Both the position numbers and the translations under genes were made by a program. Source: Winogradskyella psychrotolerans RS-3 (GTDB lineage Bacteria; Bacteroidota; Bacteroidia; Flavobacteriales; Flavobacteriaceae). Taken from it: a stretch of 64,000 bases of DNA. Of this stretch, positions 60,832-64,000 are shown in pieces. The DNA is taken from assembly GCF_000427335.1 (NCBI RefSeq), contig NZ_ATMR01000124.1, positions 62,001 through 126,000 on the forward strand. Direction: 5' to 3'. How positions within the stretch are numbered: position 1 is the first letter of the stretch; every line of letters begins with the position of its first letter. A model generated the notes under the pieces. It was not told where the DNA came from and searched no databases. It saw only the letters and a list, made by a program, of their open reading frames with translations.

Positions 60832-61604
60832 TAATTAAATTTTCCTTCGATTAATTGAAGAAAGCGTTCTTCATAGTCTTCTTTCCCTACCCAATTGTTA
60901 TAATCAGGTTTTACCATTTCTAAAATTAATGTTTTAGCTTCAGGCAAAGATCCAATGGTGTTAATTTGAGAAATAACACGATCATAATCTTCATTTTCTC
61001 CCTCAAATAAATGTTTAATAAAAGCTAATTTGTCGTTTAATCCTATTTTTAGATTTTGACCTTTTAACTTGTCATTTAGAGATTTATTTGCAACTTCTAC
61101 GTCGCGTTTTTGAGCAACTTCAATAGGTTCAAATTCTGGCATTTCATCAAAACCAGAGGTAATATCTTCAAAATCAATAGAGGATTGTTCTGCTTCGGTT
61201 TCTTTTGGTAAGACTTTTTCTGATGTAGGTGTTTCCTCTATTACATGTTTTTCTTCAACGTCTTCATCAGGCATATGTGATACTAAGTCTTTAATTTTAG
61301 ACATTACAGGTTCCATTATACCATCATCTTCGGTTTCATCTAAATGAACGTAAGTTTTATCTTCAATCTCTATGTTGTCACTATACTTGTTGTTGAATGC
61401 TGTATCTAGCATGTCAAAAAATGATGAGTCATGACCAATTTTAGGAATTCTGTCTTCAAAATTTTCTTGTGCAAATTTTAAAACAGTTAGTTTTTCGTAG
61501 AGTACAGCGACTTCTTCATGAAGTTTATTAATGTCTTCTCTGCCTGTTAATTTTAGAATCCTATGGGCAATACTAACTAATTCTGATTCTAATTTCTTTT
61601 TCAT
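60831..61604 (-). CDS. Conserved hypothetical protein with acidic linker
   Basis: A 257-residue cytoplasmic protein, no signal peptide or membrane helix. The N-terminal third is helical and likely coiled (KKLESELVSIAHRILKLTG ... LYEKLTVLKFAQE). A long acidic low-complexity linker (about 105-165) follows. The conserved C-terminal 75 residues begin LKIGLNDKLAFIKHLFEGE and contain DYDRVISQINTIGS and the final NNWVGKEDYEERFLQLIE. I know this C-terminal block as a conserved Bacteroidota feature but cannot name a function. It precedes the DoxX-like gene and is divergent from tdk. Confidence 0.8.
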   Translation of the reverse strand: MKKKLESELVSIAHRILKLTGREDINKLHEEVAVLYEKLTVLKFAQENFEDRIPKIGHDSSFFDMLDTAFNNKYSDNIEIEDKTYVHLDETEDDGIMEPVMSKIKDLVSHMPDEDVEEKHVIEETPTSEKVLPKETEAEQSSIDFEDITSGFDEMPEFEPIEVAQKRDVEVANKSLNDKLKGQNLKIGLNDKLAFIKHLFEGENEDYDRVISQINTIGSLPEAKTLILEMVKPDYNNWVGKEDYEERFLQLIEGKFN

Positions 61605-61730
61605 AGTTCTAAATTTTTATATTGAAGCACTTTAGGGCTTTTGAGTTTTTGAAATTATTTTGGATGTCTAATAAAATAGGAATATAATTTCTTTATGCTC
61701 TTTTCGTAAGTTTTGCTTTCGATTTTTTAA

Positions 61731-61738
61731 TAAATTTG
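61731..61738 (+). promoter_or_regulatory. Candidate -7 element for tdk
   Basis: TAAATTTG (exact TAnnTTTG) lies 53 bp before the tdk ATG in the divergent region. A TTTG at 61712-61715 is 15 bp upstream and might be the -33 element. Confidence 0.45.
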
Positions 61739-61791
61739 TCTCACCTTTATAAAATCGAAGATCAACTTTGATTTAGTGCTAAAATTACAAA

Positions 61792-62439
61792 ATGTTTCTC
61801 GAAAATACAGTAAATCAGAAAGAACAATTTGGGTGGATTGAAGTCATCTGCGGATCCATGTTTTCCGGTAAAACGGAAGAATTAATTCGTCGATTAAAAC
61901 GTGCCCAATTTGCAAAACAAAGAGTTGAAATTTTTAAGCCTGCTGTAGATGTGCGTTACGATGAAGAGATGGTCGTTTCTCATGATGCGAATGAAATCCG
62001 TTCTACGCCAGTGCCTGCTGCTGCTAATATTCCAATTTTAGCAGACGGTTGTGATGTGGTTGGTATTGACGAAGCTCAATTTTTTGATGATGAGATTGTT
62101 CGCGTTTGTAATGATTTGGCCAACAAAGGTGTGCGTGTAATTGTTGCAGGATTAGATATGGACTTTAAAGGCAATCCTTTTGGGCCTATGCCAAATCTTA
62201 TGGCGACAGCAGAGTATGTTACTAAAGTACATGCCGTTTGTACAAAAACCGGAAATTTAGCACAATACAGTTATAGAAAAGCATTGAGTAATGATTTGGT
62301 TTTACTTGGTGAAGTTGACGAATACGAACCTTTAAGTAGGGCTGCTTATTATAAAAGTATGCAAAGAGATAAAGTAAGACAAATGAAGGTGAATGATGCG
62401 GAAGAAATAGATTCTAAAGACGAAAATCGTAATGTCTAA
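61792..62439 (+). CDS. tdk: Thymidine kinase
   Basis: A 215-residue type II thymidine kinase for pyrimidine salvage. The P-loop is [17 protein letters not shown]; the Walker B region is [15 protein letters not shown] with catalytic Glu; [19 protein letters not shown] is the next family motif. The C-terminal zinc-binding lasso region has [17 protein letters not shown]. The zinc Cys set is reduced, with one Cys in this stretch rather than the usual pairs, as in many Bacteroidota. Its 3' end overlaps alr by 8 bp. Confidence 0.95.
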   Translation: MFLENTVNQKEQFGWIEVICGSMFSGKTEELIRRLKRAQFAKQRVEIFKPAVDVRYDEEMVVSHDANEIRSTPVPAAANIPILADGCDVVGIDEAQFFDDEIVRVCNDLANKGVRVIVAGLDMDFKGNPFGPMPNLMATAEYVTKVHAVCTKTGNLAQYSYRKALSNDLVLLGEVDEYEPLSRAAYYKSMQRDKVRQMKVNDAEEIDSKDENRNV

Positions 62440-63537
62440 AGCTCTAGAAACTATTCTTGAAATTGATTTAAGTGCGCTAACGCATAACTTCAATTATTTA
62501 AAGTCTAAACTTCAGCCACAAACAAAATTTTTAGCAGTAGTTAAAGCTTTTGCTTATGGCAGTGATTCCGTAGAAATCGCAAAACATCTTCAGAAATTAA
62601 ACGTTGATTATTTTGCTGTTGCTTATACGCAAGAAGGCATAGCGTTGCGAGATGCAGGCATTAAAACACCAATATTAGTTTTGCATCCGCAATCTATAAA
62701 TGCTGAAACTTTAATAGACCGATGTTTAGAGCCTAATATTTATAGTGCTAAACTTTTAAATGACTTTATAACCGTAGCCGAACAGCAAGGTCAAAAAGAT
62801 TACCCAATACACCTTAAATTTAATACAGGCTTAAACCGTTTAGGTTTTAATCAAAAGGATGTAGATACTGTAGTGGCCAGATTAAAGTCTACGACAGCAG
62901 TGTATGTAAAATCTATTTTTTCTCATTTGGCAGCAAGTGAAGATCTTAATGAAAAGGATTTTACATTACAACAGATTGAAACTTTTAAGGCTATAGCTTC
63001 AAGCTTTAAATCAAAATCAGGAATAGAACCTTGGTTGCATCTTTGTAATACCTCAGGCATTATTAATTACCCAGAAGCTCATTTTAATATGGTGCGAAGT
63101 GGAATTGGTCTATACGGATTTGGCAATTCAGAATTAGAGGATAAGTATTTCAAACCTATAGCGAACTTAAAATCTGTCGTTTCTCAAATACATGAGATTG
63201 ATAAAGGAAAATCTGTAGGTTATAATAGAGCTTATACGTCTAATCGTAATGAAAGGGTTGCCACGATACCTATTGGTCATGCAGACGGTCTTAGTCGTAT
63301 TTATGGCAATAAAAAAGGCTTTGTTTTATTAATGATGAGAAAGCCTATATCATTGGTAATGTTTGTATGGATATGATTATGGTCGATGTTACAGACATTA
63401 ATTGTAAGGAAGGTGATGAGGTCATTATCTTTGATAAAGCTCATAGAGCCAATGAAATTGCGGAATCTGCAGGTACAATTTCTTATGAAATTCTGACAGC
63501 ATTATCTAAGCGGATAAAGCGTGTATTTCTACCTTGA
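62432..63537 (+). CDS. alr: Alanine racemase, one-base frameshift near the C-terminus
   Basis: A PLP enzyme that makes D-alanine for peptidoglycan. The PLP-binding Lys is in [14 protein letters not shown]. The N-terminal barrel continues normally to GNKKGFVL, then the frame runs into a stop at 63374-63376. One missing A at about 63328 is enough to restore [20 protein letters not shown], with the second catalytic and substrate loop [10 protein letters not shown], to a stop at 63535-63537; repaired length 368 residues, normal for the family. Peptidoglycan synthesis needs the enzyme, so a read error is likely. It is a standalone Alr, not fused to MurF. The start overlaps tdk. Confidence 0.92.
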
Positions 63538-63618
63538 AAATATTTTTAACATCTTGTGACTTTTTTAGTAACTTAGTGTCTTATTAATAACCTAACTAAA
63601 AATTAAAACACATAGATT

Positions 63619-64000
63619 ATGTTAAAAGAATTCAAAGAATTTGCAATGAAGGGCAACCTTATAGACATTGCAGTTGGTTTTGTAATGGGTGCCGCTTTTA
63701 AAGAAGTAGTTACCGCATTTACAGGAGGTATCGTATCTCCGTTAATTGGTATGATTTTCGACTCAGACTTTAAAGCGTTGAAATACCAGTTAAAAGAGGG
63801 AACGTTGAATGATGCTGGCGAAATGGTTGGTGATGTTTTCTTAGAATACGGTACATTTTTAACTAATGTGATTGATTTTATCATTGTAGCATTTGTAATG
63901 TTCCTTGTGGTAAAAGGTGTTAATAATATGAAAAAGAAAGAAGAGCCTGCACCAGCTGCGCCTGCAGGACCATCTGAGGTTGAGTTATTAATCGAAATCA
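63619..64000 (+). CDS. mscL: Large-conductance mechanosensitive channel, cut by window end
   Basis: The first 127 residues of MscL, a pentameric membrane channel that opens under osmotic shock. It starts at ATG 63619 with LKEFKEFAMKGNLIDIAVGFVMGAAF, shown here by its FAMKGNLIDIAVGFVMGAAF core; TM1 contains the pore constriction. A periplasmic loop of about 40 residues follows (FDSDFKALKYQL ... GDVF), then TM2 (IDFIIVAFVMFLVVKGVN), NMKKKEE with an Ala/Pro linker, and the C-terminal helix begins (SEVELLIEI). The rest lies beyond the window. It stands 81 bp after alr. Confidence 0.96.
   Translation, partial: MLKEFKEFAMKGNLIDIAVGFVMGAAFKEVVTAFTGGIVSPLIGMIFDSDFKALKYQLKEGTLNDAGEMVGDVFLEYGTFLTNVIDFIIVAFVMFLVVKGVNNMKKKEEPAPAAPAGPSEVELLIEI

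Overview
The window is a stretch of an AT-rich Bacteroidota chromosome, most likely from an aquatic or marine member of the Flavobacteriaceae. The evidence is a SusC/SusD pair, a type IX secretion sorting domain on a secreted protease, an ECF sigma/FecR/TonB-receptor unit, TAnnTTTG-type -7 promoter elements, a PID-CTERM-like microprotein, and flavobacterial gene orders such as yceD-rpmF-fabH-accB-accC. Genus cannot be fixed from the sequence alone.

Layout. 1-8.2 kb: the end of a polysaccharide utilisation locus (SusC, SusD, GH2, GH5, GH3), probably for a beta-linked glycan. 8.2-14 kb: patatin-like hydrolase, OmpR-type response regulator with sensor kinase, a lipoprotein with two spondin domains, and an EcsC protein. 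14-20 kb: two related Asp-rich lipoproteins divergent from an ECF sigma/FecR/TonB-receptor operon. 20-26 kb: a PID-CTERM-like microprotein, riboflavin synthase, PdxA and a fatty-acid initiation block. 26-31.2 kb: secreted metalloprotease, FAD oxidoreductase, peptidoglycan glycosyltransferase and a GreA-like protein. 31.3-37 kb: a biosynthetic cluster made of flavoprotein, methyltransferase, type III polyketide synthase, dehydratase, ketosynthase, acyl carrier protein and phosphopantetheinyl transferase. 37-47.4 kb: superoxide dismutase, an AddA/AddB-like helicase-nuclease pair, Kbl, an OmpA protein and a hydrolase. 47.4-64 kb: tRNA-Ala, transporters, QueD, LpxH, RecJ, OsmC, RsmI, thymidine kinase, alanine racemase and the start of MscL.

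The most interesting system is the 31.3-37 kb cluster. It joins the flavoprotein/methyltransferase/type III PKS logic known for phenolic lipids and alkylquinones with a private ACP-based chain-building set and its own activating enzyme. I infer an aromatic or pyrone lipid product; its structure cannot be read from the sequence.

Data quality caution: nine genes, several of them normally essential, are each broken by what looks like exactly one missing base, almost always in an A or T run. Adding one base to each span restores a whole number of codons and a normal family sequence. The common pattern points to sequencing or assembly errors, so I report each as one gene. No CRISPR array, insertion sequence, prophage or rRNA gene was seen.
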